A stretch of DNA of 64,000 bases from Bacteroidota bacterium (GTDB taxonomy: Bacteria; Bacteroidota; Bacteroidia; Bacteroidales; Dysgonomonadaceae): NCBI GenBank assembly GCA_023399295.1, contig JAEWQF010000051.1:17964-81963 (forward strand), in the 5' to 3' direction. The translations under genes were made by a program, and so were the position numbers. Of this stretch, positions 36,253 through 45,244 are shown piece by piece; position 1 is the first letter of the stretch; each line of letters begins with the position of its first letter. Under the pieces are notes generated by a model, which had not been told where the DNA came from, ran no database searches, and worked only from the letters and a program-made list of their open reading frames with translations.

Positions 36253-37425
36253 TTATCCATCGATGGCATTTTTCAGTTTATTAAGAGCTTTTTCAATGTT
36301 GTAGCGCGGTGTTCCCACATTGAGGCGCATGAACCCATCACCGCCGGGACCAAACATCGACCCCTCATTCAGAGCCAGCCCGGCCTTCTCTACGAAGAGC
36401 TTCACCAGCTCGCTGCGGGTGAGCTTCAGGTCACGGCAGTCGAGCCAGACCAGAAAGGATGCTTCCGGACGCATGGGTCGGATCTGTGGGATCTGTTCAT
36501 TCAGAAATTGAACCACAGTTTCGATGTTTTGCTGCACATAGGCAAGCATCTCATCCAGCCATTCGCCACCCTGCTCATAAGCTGCCGTGGTGGCGGTGTA
36601 GGCAAAGAGTGTTCCCTGGTTCAGCTCACGCGGTTCCAGGTAGGATTGATACTGCTCACGGATTGTCTTGTCGGGGATCACAGCAAACGAACTGACGATG
36701 CCGGCAATGTTGAATGTCTTGCTGGGAGCCATCAGTGTCAGCGAGTTGCTCACCGCCTTCTGCGACACCGTGGCAAAAGGGGTATGCCGGTACCCGGCCA
36801 ATGCCATGTCGGCATGAATCTCATCGGAAACCACAAACACACCGTTGTCGTGACAGATCTCAGCCAGCTCCCGCAGCTCATCGGGCGACCAGACCCTGCC
36901 ACCGGGGTTGTGCGGGTTACAGAGAATCAACATCTTGCATGCTTGTTGTGAGAGAATGGTTCGGAGCCCCTTCAGGTCCATCCTGTATCTCCCCTCTTCC
37001 AGCAGGAGTGGGTTGTTCACCACCTCCCGTCCCAACGCAGTGGTCACCATCCGGAAAGGATGGTAGACAGGGGGCTGAATGATCACCCTGTCACCTGGTT
37101 GTGTGAACTGATCGATGGCGAAGGCAAAACCTTTCACCACGCCTGGCACAAAGCAGATAGCCTCTCTCTCCACCTGCCAGCAATGTCTTTTGGCAAGCCA
37201 TCCGGTGATCGATTGGTAGTAGGCATCGGGGGCAATGGTGTAACCATAGATCTCATGGTTCACCCTTTCACGGAGTGCCTCGGCGATTGCCGGTGGCGAT
37301 TTGAAATCCATATCGGCCACCCAGAGTGGAATCAGGTCGTCGCGTCCGAAGAGTGCTTTCATCCTTTCCAGCTTCACAGCGTGGCTGTGGCTTCTGTCTA
37401 TATTCTCATTGAAATCATACCGCAT
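36253..37425 (-). CDS. PatB/MalY-type PLP-dependent C-S lyase or aminotransferase
   Basis: A 390-residue fold-type I PLP enzyme. The PLP lysine is K236 in MAPSKTFNIAG, D201 (VVSDEIHAD) pairs with the pyridine nitrogen, and NPHNPGG at 170-176 is the class I aminotransferase signature. The close sequence style is PatB/MalY, which are cystathionine beta-lyases cleaving C-S bonds and giving homocysteine or thiols. Other aminotransferase activity cannot be excluded. It could in principle supply the lyase step of ovothiol synthesis, but the gene is 33 kb from ovoA, so this is only speculation. Confidence 0.88.
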   Translation of the reverse strand: MRYDFNENIDRSHSHAVKLERMKALFGRDDLIPLWVADMDFKSPPAIAEALRERVNHEIYGYTIAPDAYYQSITGWLAKRHCWQVEREAICFVPGVVKGFAFAIDQFTQPGDRVIIQPPVYHPFRMVTTALGREVVNNPLLLEEGRYRMDLKGLRTILSQQACKMLILCNPHNPGGRVWSPDELRELAEICHDNGVFVVSDEIHADMALAGYRHTPFATVSQKAVSNSLTLMAPSKTFNIAGIVSSFAVIPDKTIREQYQSYLEPRELNQGTLFAYTATTAAYEQGGEWLDEMLAYVQQNIETVVQFLNEQIPQIRPMRPEASFLVWLDCRDLKLTRSELVKLFVEKAGLALNEGSMFGPGGDGFMRLNVGTPRYNIEKALNKLKNAIDG

Positions 37426-37454
37426 AACAATTCATTTTCAATTTTCATCGTAGC

Positions 37455-38297
37455 CTATCGATAATAACTGCTGACGATGGAGGGGTTGTTGCGCACCCTG
37501 CTGCCACCAAAATGGATCGACTCGAAGGCGAGTCCCACCACAAACTGATGGGTGATGATCCGGGTGTTGAGCTGATTCACATCGGTACGCAGGTAATCAC
37601 CCAGATAACCGGTCCTCAGGGTCAGGTGACGAATGGGGATGTCTATTGTGAAGTAGTTCCTCAGTGCCAGCTGGTTGTGGAAAGAACCAACGTGGACTGT
37701 TCCCTTGTTGTTTCCAAGGGTGAAGATCTCGTAATAGGAGTGCCCGTACTCAGGCGAGAAAAATAACCCGGCAAAGGGTGAAGTGAGCTGCCAGCGAAGG
37801 GTGACACCCTTCCATTGGTAGATGGCCATGGCTGCGAGCTGCAGGTTGACCGATGTTTTGAGTGAGCCGGGGTTGTTTGAGTTGCGTACATTATAGATCC
37901 CTCCCAGAGAGAGGGCTCCCCCTCCTCCTGCCAGCAGGGAGAGCCGATCGGCTTTGAGCAACGGATAGAAGCCGGTAAGATGATACCGAATGTCACCGTA
38001 GTACTCCGAAGCAGAAGCGGTGGGATTCTTCGTGACTGCCGTCTGGATCTGGAACTGCTGTTGCAGCAACAAATCACCCCCCAAATAGGAAGAGGCTTTG
38101 ATCCGATCGTGTAACAACGTAACAGCCATTCCATCGTAGGTGAGTGGAGAGAGGTAACTGTCCGCGATGAATGCTTTGCCAATGCCAATCAGCGTAGCCT
38201 GGTTCACCGCAGGTTGAGACAGGCTATCCCTCTGCTGGGCATGGATGCCACAACAGAGCATGCACCATGCAATTGCCACTATTGTTGTTCTTCTCAT
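37455..38297 (-). CDS. DUF3316 predicted outer-membrane protein
   Basis: A 280-residue exported protein with a signal peptide (about 1-20, ending in HAQ) and alternating hydrophobic beta-strand pattern throughout, ending in aromatic-rich VSSYYR. The family DUF3316 is confined mainly to Bacteroidetes and predicted to form a beta barrel. The function is unknown. It lies 29 bases upstream of the PatB-like gene on the same strand, and downstream of parC. Confidence 0.83.
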   Translation of the reverse strand: MRRTTIVAIAWCMLCCGIHAQQRDSLSQPAVNQATLIGIGKAFIADSYLSPLTYDGMAVTLLHDRIKASSYLGGDLLLQQQFQIQTAVTKNPTASASEYYGDIRYHLTGFYPLLKADRLSLLAGGGGALSLGGIYNVRNSNNPGSLKTSVNLQLAAMAIYQWKGVTLRWQLTSPFAGLFFSPEYGHSYYEIFTLGNNKGTVHVGSFHNQLALRNYFTIDIPIRHLTLRTGYLGDYLRTDVNQLNTRIITHQFVVGLAFESIHFGGSRVRNNPSIVSSYYR

Positions 38298-38350
38298 CGT
38301 TTCTCACTTGTTGACAACTACCGTGAAGCAGTCATCGCGCTGTGACAGCA

Positions 38351-41044
38351 TCAATCGAACAGTTTCATCTGTCCGGTGATCTCATCCCGCAGGTCGGCGT
38401 CCGAGACAGCCGTATCGCCGTTCTCATCTTCGATCTCCACCTTCATCGTCTCCAGCGGTTCCGGCTCCGGGAATCGGGATGGCTCCAGCTCTTCCACCTC
38501 CTTCACCTCGTAATTGGAGATGCGCTTGCCTTTGGCTTTGTAGCTCTTCACGCCGATGAACTCATCCACCTCGATCACCAGGGGCTCACGGTACTCATCG
38601 TTGCCGCCAAAGATAACCTTAACTCTCGGAAAAACCACATCCGTCAACAGAAATAATCGCGAGGCTGTGTTGTCGCCCATGAAGTTAAGCGATTTCTCCG
38701 ACGCATCGAAGGTGAACCGCTTCAGATAAGCAAACCCCTGATCGGCATCATACAGGGCTGCCGACCAGATCTTGTTGGCCTCATACTTCTCGATGCGGCG
38801 TATGTCTGTAGGGAAATGGTTGGTGAGGTCGAAATTACAGATATGATAATCACCCTTCTCGGTCACCACCAGGATCTTGTCGTCACCCTGAAACTCACCC
38901 AGGTAGTGTCCGCCACCCTCGTAATTGAGGCGATAGACATCGGGGTCGAACCACACCTTGCGTCCGCCCAGCGTTGAGATGCCTTTCTGTTTGAGCTGTA
39001 TGCGGTGAATCTCCGCTTTGGTGAGGAGGTTGCCCATGGCGTTGCGGCCTTTAATGTCTATCTCGCTGAAATCTTTCTCGAACTGGAGGATGCGCAGCCT
39101 CGGCTTCGGCTTGAGGATCACCTTGATTGTCTCAGCCTCTCCGTTGGGATTGGAGCTGAAATAGGCGATGCGTGAACCGGCCGATCCCCTGGTGAGGTCA
39201 TACTCCTTGTCGCGGGTGACACCCGTCACAGGGAACCGTTTGATATAATGGGGCGACGATTTGCCATCGCGGTATACCACGTTGTAAATGGTGCGCTTGT
39301 CGTTTTTCTTGAACACGTTGGCGTAGAGGATGTTCTTGCCAACGAACATCTTCTCGCTCACTTTCACCACCTTGTACCTGCCATCTTTGAAAAAGATGAT
39401 GATGTCGTCGATGTCGGAGCAGTTGCAGACAAATTCATCCTTCTTCATTCCGGTACCAATGAAACCCTCATCCCGGTTGACATACAACTTCTCGTTTGCC
39501 TCCACCACCTTCACCGCTTCAATGTTCTCGAAGCTGCGGATTGCGGTGCGACGGGGAAAGTTCTTACCGTAACGCTCTTTCAACATCAGGAACCAGGCGA
39601 TGGTGTAGTCGGTGAGATTATTCAGGTTGTGGTCGATTTCGCCAATCTCCTCACCCAGGCGTGCAATGAGTTCGTTCGACTTGTCCGAATTGAACTTCAG
39701 GATGCGGGCCATCTTGATCTCCATCAACCGGAGGATGTCGTCGCGGTTTATTTCCCGTATGAAGGAGGCTTTAAAAGGTTCCAGCCGTTTGTCGATGTGG
39801 TCCACCGCCTTGTCCATGGTCGCGGCATTCTCAAACTCACGGTCCTTGTAGATGCGCTCCTCGATGAATATCTTCTCGAGAGAGGCAAAAAGCAATGCCT
39901 CCTGCTTCTCCTCCTTGTCGATCTCCAGTTCACGACGGAGGTAGTAGCGTGTGTTGTCAACCGACACCCGCAGCACATCACTCACCTTCAGAAAGTGGGG
40001 CTTGTCCTCATCAATCACGCAGCAGTTGGGTGAGATGCTGATCTCACAATCGGTAAAGGCAAAGAGTGCATCGATAGTCTTGTCGGAAGAAACACCCGGA
40101 GCCAGCTGAACCTGTATCTCCACGTTCTGGGCAGTGATGTCATCCACCTTCCTGATCTTGATCTTTCCTTTCTCATTGGCTTTGAGAATCGAATCAACCA
40201 CACTGGCAGTGGTTCTGCCAAAGGGGATGTCTTTGATGACAAGCGTCTTGCTGTCGAGCTTTTGAATGGTGGCCCGCACCTTTACCGACCCCCCGCGTTC
40301 GCCATCGTTGTACTTCTCCACATCGATGTAGCCACCGGTCTGAAAATCGGGGTAAAGTGTGAACGCTTTCTCTTCCAGGTAAGCAATGGCAGCATCACAC
40401 AACTCATTGAAGTTGTGCGGCAGTATCTTGGAGGAGAGCCCCACGGCAATCCCCTCGGCACCCTGTGCCAGCAAGAGCGGAAATTTGGCGGGGAGCGTCA
40501 CCGGCTCCTTGTTTCTCCCGTCGTAGGAGGGCTTCCATTCGGTTGTCTTGGCGTTGAACAGCACCTCCAGGGCAAATTTGGTGAGACGGGCCTCGATGTA
40601 ACGGGGTGCGGCCGCACCGTCGCCGGTGAGGATGTTGCCCCAGTTGCCCTGCGAGTCCACCAGCAACTCCTTCTGTCCCATCTGCACCAGGGCATCACCG
40701 ATGGATGCGTCACCATGGGGGTGATACTGCATGGTGTTGCCGATGATGTTGGCCACCTTGTTGTAACGACCGTCATCCATCCGTTTCATGGCATGGAGGA
40801 TGCGACGCTGTACCGGCTTCAGTCCGTCGGAGATGTGTGGTACGGCCCTTTCCAGTATGACATACGATGCATAGTCGAGGAACCAGTTCTGGTACATCTT
40901 GGAGAGGTTGAGCACACTCTCCTCGCCCAACCGGACCGGTATCTTTGAAGCAGCGATGTTTTTTCCGGAAAGATCGGAATCAGCCTCCTCCATGGCTTCG
41001 TTGTTCTCTTTGTAGTCGTCGTCGTTTGTTTCTATAGGAGACAT
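38351..41044 (-). CDS. parC: DNA topoisomerase IV subunit A
   Basis: An 897-residue type IIA topoisomerase A subunit. The N-terminal breakage-reunion domain includes DGLKPVQRRILHAM, NTMQYHPHGDASIGDALV and the active-site tyrosine in AAPRYIEARLTKFA. The C-terminal half carries the degenerate beta-propeller repeats. In Bacteroidetes this long form without canonical GyrA boxes is the ParC partner of ParE, which separates daughter chromosomes. The open frame reaches 41164, but the ATG at 41044 precedes the normal acidic N-terminus. parE is not in the window. An acidic tail (about 850-897) is a family feature. Confidence 0.93.
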   Translation of the reverse strand: MSPIETNDDDYKENNEAMEEADSDLSGKNIAASKIPVRLGEESVLNLSKMYQNWFLDYASYVILERAVPHISDGLKPVQRRILHAMKRMDDGRYNKVANIIGNTMQYHPHGDASIGDALVQMGQKELLVDSQGNWGNILTGDGAAAPRYIEARLTKFALEVLFNAKTTEWKPSYDGRNKEPVTLPAKFPLLLAQGAEGIAVGLSSKILPHNFNELCDAAIAYLEEKAFTLYPDFQTGGYIDVEKYNDGERGGSVKVRATIQKLDSKTLVIKDIPFGRTTASVVDSILKANEKGKIKIRKVDDITAQNVEIQVQLAPGVSSDKTIDALFAFTDCEISISPNCCVIDEDKPHFLKVSDVLRVSVDNTRYYLRRELEIDKEEKQEALLFASLEKIFIEERIYKDREFENAATMDKAVDHIDKRLEPFKASFIREINRDDILRLMEIKMARILKFNSDKSNELIARLGEEIGEIDHNLNNLTDYTIAWFLMLKERYGKNFPRRTAIRSFENIEAVKVVEANEKLYVNRDEGFIGTGMKKDEFVCNCSDIDDIIIFFKDGRYKVVKVSEKMFVGKNILYANVFKKNDKRTIYNVVYRDGKSSPHYIKRFPVTGVTRDKEYDLTRGSAGSRIAYFSSNPNGEAETIKVILKPKPRLRILQFEKDFSEIDIKGRNAMGNLLTKAEIHRIQLKQKGISTLGGRKVWFDPDVYRLNYEGGGHYLGEFQGDDKILVVTEKGDYHICNFDLTNHFPTDIRRIEKYEANKIWSAALYDADQGFAYLKRFTFDASEKSLNFMGDNTASRLFLLTDVVFPRVKVIFGGNDEYREPLVIEVDEFIGVKSYKAKGKRISNYEVKEVEELEPSRFPEPEPLETMKVEIEDENGDTAVSDADLRDEITGQMKLFD

Positions 41045-41252
41045 AGATCTGTTTATATGGGAAATAAGAACCCCCTGAAAATGAAGCGGAGGCTCTGATG
41101 CTTGTTTTCCGTAAAATGACAAATAAAAATTGTCCAAAGATAAGAAATCTGAAGATAATTTCAAAAGTAAAAATGTGGATCACTGTTAAACTACTTTTGG
41201 GGAAAACTGTTTTATCGGTGAGCAGCTTCCATTGCGGCAATCTTTTTTTTGA

Positions 41253-41260
41253 TATATTTG
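41253..41260 (+). promoter_or_regulatory. -7 box of the M48 peptidase promoter
   Basis: TATATTTG fits TAnnTTTG exactly, and a TTG at 41232-41234 is 18 bases upstream as a weak -33 element. Transcription would start near 41267, about 56 bases before the ATG at 41323. This rules out the upstream start codons of the long open frame. Confidence 0.6.
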
Positions 41261-41322
41261 TCCCTACGAACGATTTGCTCATCATCTCACACACCGGCAA
41301 CAAAGCCTTAATAAATGACAAT

Positions 41323-42243
41323 ATGGAACAAAAGAAATTTCGCACATCATCCCGATTCACCCTTGCCCTGCTGACGACACTCTTGTTGCTATCATCCTGC
41401 GGCAGCGTCCCTTTTACGGGGCGACGACAGCTGCAACTGGTATCAAATGAAGAAGTGATCGCATTGAGTCTGCAACAATACCAGGAGTTCATCCGCACTG
41501 CCCCGCTTGAAAGTGGCACTGCCGATGCGCAGATGGTCACCCGCATCGGTAGCCGTATCGCCAAAGCGGTGGAGACCTTCTACACCAACAATGGCTATCA
41601 GTCGGAGCTTGAAAACTATGCGTGGGAGTTCAAACTGGTCAAGGAGAACAGTGTGAACGCTTTCGCCATGCCGGGCGGCAAGGTGGTGATCTATACCGGG
41701 CTCCTTCCTGTCACTCAGACAGAAGAAGCACTCGCCGTGGTGATCGGTCATGAGATCGCACATGTGATTGCCCGTCATTCGAATGAGCGGTTGAGCCAGC
41801 AGGTCGCACTGCAGTATGGGGGTGCCATTGCCGGAGGCCTTCTGGGAAACTCACAGGCCATGCAGCAGTTGGGCAGCACCGTCTTCGGTCTGGGGGCCCA
41901 ATATGGTGTGATGATGCCCTACGCGCGCAAGCAGGAGTATGAAGCCGATGAGATCGGACTGATCGTGATGGCCATGGCCGGCTACAATCCACAGGTAGCG
42001 GTGCCCTTCTGGACCAGGATGGCAGAGAGCTCACAGGGCGGCTCGGTACCCGAGTTTCTGAGTACCCACCCTACCGACAGCAAACGGATTGCCCGCATCA
42101 CGGAGATCATGCCGCAGGTGCTCACCCATTACAAGGGTTCAGGCGTTCAGAATACAAGCACCACCCCCATCGCGACAAAGGCCAAGGTGCCTGCCAAAGA
42201 GGAGGTAGAGAAAGCGAGGACCTCAGAGGAGTGGTCGTTCTGA
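41323..42243 (+). CDS. M48-family metallopeptidase lipoprotein
   Basis: A 306-residue periplasmic zinc protease of the M48 (BepA/LoiP-like) family. A lipoprotein signal peptide ends at LLSSC (C26). The zinc motif HEIAH is at 143-147, with the third ligand in QEYEADEIG near 204-212. These proteases maintain outer-membrane assembly by degrading stalled proteins. The open frame starts at 41098, but the promoter position and signal peptide indicate the 41323 ATG. The 3' end overlaps the convergent MFS gene by 21 bases. Confidence 0.93.
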   Translation: MEQKKFRTSSRFTLALLTTLLLLSSCGSVPFTGRRQLQLVSNEEVIALSLQQYQEFIRTAPLESGTADAQMVTRIGSRIAKAVETFYTNNGYQSELENYAWEFKLVKENSVNAFAMPGGKVVIYTGLLPVTQTEEALAVVIGHEIAHVIARHSNERLSQQVALQYGGAIAGGLLGNSQAMQQLGSTVFGLGAQYGVMMPYARKQEYEADEIGLIVMAMAGYNPQVAVPFWTRMAESSQGGSVPEFLSTHPTDSKRIARITEIMPQVLTHYKGSGVQNTSTTPIATKAKVPAKEEVEKARTSEEWSF

Positions 42244-43449
42244 GTGCCTGTTGACAGCCTGATAAACAACCCCCACGAGGGCCAGCAACACGCCCGAAAC
42301 GATCAGCAAGGACTCCACCGAGACCACATCGGCCAGCGGTCCAAAAAGCAGGATGGCCACCGGCATGGCCGCCGAGATGATGATTTGAATGATGGAAAAG
42401 ACCCTTCCCATCATGGCCGGCTCGGTGATCTCCTGGATGAAAACTGTTTCGGCGGTAGCGATCACCGGCAGGAAGAATCCTGCGACACCCATCACGATGA
42501 GATAGACCACGAAATTGCCGGCCAGACCCAGCAAGGTGAAGGAGATACCGAAGGCTACAAGGCAGAGGGCAATTGTCAATATCTTGTTCTTGATGTTGCC
42601 GTAGAGTGAGACGGCGATCCCTCCCACAAAGGAACCGGCGGTCCAGACAATCTCATTGGCTGTGAGCCGCCATACCTCGTTGCCAAAGCTACGTTCAATC
42701 AGCAGGGGGGTCAGCACCGCTGCGGGTGTGATCAGGAAAAAAGAGAAGCCGTAGCAGATGATGATCCCTTTAAGCAGCCTGTTGCTGAATGCATAGCGCA
42801 CACCCTGCTTCAACTCTGCATAGAACGATGCCGGCTCTTCCGTTCTTTCCACCCTGCCCACCACGATCAAACGAAGGATGAAGATCGCAGCCGTTGCCGT
42901 CACCACATCGATCATGAAAGCCCAGGCAATGTCCATCGTACCCAGCACCACACCACCTACAGCCGGCGCCAGCAACATCAGCACCGAGTTCAGCGACTGG
43001 TTGATACCCTGCACACGGGTCAGGTGCTCCTGAGGCACCAACTGAGGATAGATCGCGTTGACCGCCGGCATCTGAATTCCTGCCCCTATCGAACGCACCA
43101 CGGAGACCACCAGCAAGAGTTCCAGCTGCGTGTATCCCGACCAGAAAGCGATGGCAAGGCCCAGCGTTGAAATAGCGATGAAGCCGTCGGAGAGCATGAT
43201 CAACACCTTGCGGTTGTAACGGTCTGCCCATACACCACCCCAGAGTGAGACAAACACCTGCGGCAGCATGGAGCAGATGGTGGTAAGCATCAGCCACACC
43301 CCGGAAGAGGTCTCCAGGGTAATGTGCCAGATGATGGCATAGGCCACCACAGCCGATCCGAAAAGGGAGACGTTCTGGCTGACGAGAAAGAGAATCACCT
43401 GTCTGTTGCGCAGTGGTCTCCTGCCGGTCACTTGTTTATCTGCATCCAT
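42223..43449 (-). CDS. MFS transporter (MefA/EntS-like exporter)
   Basis: A 408-residue major facilitator with about twelve hydrophobic helices. The loop 2-3 motif appears as WGGVWADRYNRKVLIM near residues 71-86, and there is a second-half NEIVWTAGSFVGGIAVSLYG segment. The style matches the MFS_3 group, which includes macrolide (MefA) and siderophore (EntS) exporters. The substrate is unknown. Its 3' end overlaps the M48 gene; a terminator lies upstream at 43461-43502 and isolates it from the bamD-rpoZ operon. Confidence 0.9.
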   Translation of the reverse strand: MDADKQVTGRRPLRNRQVILFLVSQNVSLFGSAVVAYAIIWHITLETSSGVWLMLTTICSMLPQVFVSLWGGVWADRYNRKVLIMLSDGFIAISTLGLAIAFWSGYTQLELLLVVSVVRSIGAGIQMPAVNAIYPQLVPQEHLTRVQGINQSLNSVLMLLAPAVGGVVLGTMDIAWAFMIDVVTATAAIFILRLIVVGRVERTEEPASFYAELKQGVRYAFSNRLLKGIIICYGFSFFLITPAAVLTPLLIERSFGNEVWRLTANEIVWTAGSFVGGIAVSLYGNIKNKILTIALCLVAFGISFTLLGLAGNFVVYLIVMGVAGFFLPVIATAETVFIQEITEPAMMGRVFSIIQIIISAAMPVAILLFGPLADVVSVESLLIVSGVLLALVGVVYQAVNRHSERPLL

Positions 43450-43460
43450 GATGTCAATTC

Positions 43461-43502
43461 ATAAAAAAAAGCGATATCCCATTCTACCGGGATACCGCTT
43501 CT
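43461..43502 (-). terminator. Terminator after the bamD-rpoZ-DUF4293 operon
   Basis: A 12-base inverted repeat with one G-U pair (43469-43480 and 43489-43500, AAGCGGTATCCC on the reverse strand) is followed on that strand by a run of eight T, 17 bases after the DUF4293 stop codon. Confidence 0.9.
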
Positions 43503-43518
43503 GTTCGTTTCAACGCAG

Positions 43519-43974
43519 CTATCTCCTCAGCCGGTTCAGGGATCGTACCAGTGCTTCGTCGGCACCGATCTTGCGGATGGCAAGGATGGTGAGGATCAGC
43601 GCGATTGCCGGCATGATACCACCCAACCCCACACGTTGGAACTGGAGGTTCTCCACCGGAACTACCTGATAGAGCACAAATCCAAAATAGAGGTAAAAAC
43701 CCACCATGACGATGGCGTTAAAAATCGAAAGCCTGATCTGCAGCATCCTCTTCTTGTAGAGGAACAGCGTTACCAGCGAGAGCAGTGAACTGATGGCACC
43801 GATCACGAAGAGGCCCCAGGTGGAGTCGGAAAGTGACCCATTGAGATAGATTCCCATCGCCTCAAACAACACCTCGTCACCATTGTAGGTGAAGGCAACC
43901 AGGGGGGACACCGTAGCGACCAGCATGGCAGCTGCTGCCAATAGCAGGAAGAGAGTCTGTATCCGTTGCAGCAT
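43519..43974 (-). CDS. DUF4293 membrane protein
   Basis: A 151-residue protein with four predicted transmembrane helices, opening with the family hallmark MLQRIQTLFLLLA and ending with a basic cytoplasmic tail. The family is Bacteroidetes-specific and its function unknown. It starts 4 bases after rpoZ ends, and a terminator follows, so it closes the bamD-rpoZ operon. Confidence 0.92.
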   Translation of the reverse strand: MLQRIQTLFLLLAAAAMLVATVSPLVAFTYNGDEVLFEAMGIYLNGSLSDSTWGLFVIGAISSLLSLVTLFLYKKRMLQIRLSIFNAIVMVGFYLYFGFVLYQVVPVENLQFQRVGLGGIMPAIALILTILAIRKIGADEALVRSLNRLRR

Positions 43975-43978
43975 GGCC

Positions 43979-44311
43979 TCAGAACAGCTCTTTTTCCTTT
44001 GCGGGATTGCGATAGAAGATCTGCCCCTCTTTCCACTCTTCGACAGCCATCAAGGAGGGTTTGGGCAACTTCTCATAAAAACGGGATATCTCAATCTGTT
44101 CGTGATTTTCAAACACCTCTTCCAGATTGTCGCTGTAGGAGGCAAACTCCTGCAGTTTGGTATCCAGGTCGCGTTTCATCTCGATGGAGAGCTGATTGGC
44201 CCTTTTACTGATGATGCGTACCATTTCGTAGACGTTGCCTACCGGTTCCGACAACTTCATCACATCACGACTCTCCGTGTTGGTGCTTGCAGCAATTTTT
44301 CTGTAATCCAT
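43979..44311 (-). CDS. rpoZ: RNA polymerase omega subunit, Bacteroidetes type
   Basis: A 110-residue protein with the Rpb6/omega core EPVGNVYEMVRIISKRANQLSIE near residues 22-44, which helps assemble beta' into RNA polymerase. A longer C-terminal part unlike the enterobacterial omega is standard in this phylum. It follows bamD by 36 bases and precedes DUF4293 by 4, a conserved order in Bacteroidetes. Confidence 0.88.
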   Translation of the reverse strand: MDYRKIAASTNTESRDVMKLSEPVGNVYEMVRIISKRANQLSIEMKRDLDTKLQEFASYSDNLEEVFENHEQIEISRFYEKLPKPSLMAVEEWKEGQIFYRNPAKEKELF

Positions 44312-44347
44312 TCTGTATCTTATCTTAAATTGTTTTTTCAGAACATG

Positions 44348-45163
44348 TCAAACGGTGGGTAGCAGATCGATCTTCTCTTGTGCCTCCTTGTAATAACGAT
44401 CCGCCTCACCCTTGTACTTCGCTTCGGGGAAGGAGTTGGTATAGTTGAAATATTCATCCACCACCATGCGATAGCGTTCGGGTTGGATACGCAGCGCGCT
44501 GCGTTGTGCAAATTCATACCGGGCACGCAGTATTGTCATCTGGTAATCTTCCAGATATTTGGAGTAGGGGTAACTTTTCATTGCTTCCCGGGCAGTGATC
44601 ACCGCTGCCTCGTAGTTATTGCCCATGTAGTTTCCGAGATTCAGGTATAGTTCGGCAGCCAGCAACTCCTTGTAGGCAAGCTTCTCCTGCAGTTCGAAAA
44701 GATAGTTCTTGGCCTGTTCGGCGCGTTCGGTCTGCGGATATTTCTCGATGTATTTCTGAAACTCCACAATGGCTGTATAGGTCTTTGACTGATCGAGACG
44801 TGCTTCGGGTGAATCGAGGTACATGCCGTAAGCAGAGTAGAAAAGAGCAGCTTCTGCATACTCCCCGTTGGGATAGGAGTTGTAGTAGGTAGTGAACACC
44901 TGTGTGGCAGAATAGTAATCGCGTGAGTTGTAATGGCTTTGCGCCAGCAGATAGAGTGACTCCTCCGCCTGGGCGGTGCCTTTCATAAAGGTGACCAGTT
45001 CTTCCAGCAACGTGATGGATCGGGTGTATTTTCCTTCCTCGAAATACTTTTTTGCATAGGTGTATTTAAGGTCTCTGTCGGTACTTTTGAGGATCTTGTT
45101 GTACTCATTACAGGAACCCAACACCAAAACGATCAGCAAAAAATAGAATGGTCTAATTCTCAT
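44348..45163 (-). CDS. bamD: Outer-membrane assembly lipoprotein BamD
   Basis: A 271-residue lipoprotein (lipobox LVLGSC, C18) made of tetratricopeptide-like helical repeats, including YAKKYFEEGKYTRSITLLEEL, ESLYLLAQSHYNSRDYYSA and YPNGEYAEAALF. BamD partners BamA in inserting beta barrels into the outer membrane. Length and repeats match. It is the first gene of the bamD-rpoZ-DUF4293 unit, with a TAAATTTG -7 box 26 bases upstream. Confidence 0.93.
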   Translation of the reverse strand: MRIRPFYFLLIVLVLGSCNEYNKILKSTDRDLKYTYAKKYFEEGKYTRSITLLEELVTFMKGTAQAEESLYLLAQSHYNSRDYYSATQVFTTYYNSYPNGEYAEAALFYSAYGMYLDSPEARLDQSKTYTAIVEFQKYIEKYPQTERAEQAKNYLFELQEKLAYKELLAAELYLNLGNYMGNNYEAAVITAREAMKSYPYSKYLEDYQMTILRARYEFAQRSALRIQPERYRMVVDEYFNYTNSFPEAKYKGEADRYYKEAQEKIDLLPTV

Positions 45164-45188
45164 CTTGTTTCAAGTCAGTTTAAGCGTG

Positions 45189-45196
45189 CAAATTTA
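45189..45196 (-). promoter_or_regulatory. -7 box of the bamD operon promoter
   Basis: The reverse strand reads TAAATTTG, fitting TAnnTTTG. Transcription would start near 45182, about 20 bases before the bamD ATG. Confidence 0.5.
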
Positions 45197-45244
45197 CGCA
45201 TTCTTTCTTATTAACCGAAAAGCGAAGCGCTATTTTATTCAATT

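Noticed and set aside
36244..36264. ATCGATG/CATCGAT hairpin at the end of the PatB-like gene as a terminator
   Set aside because: The stem is only 7 pairs, overlaps the stop codon and has no T-run after it.
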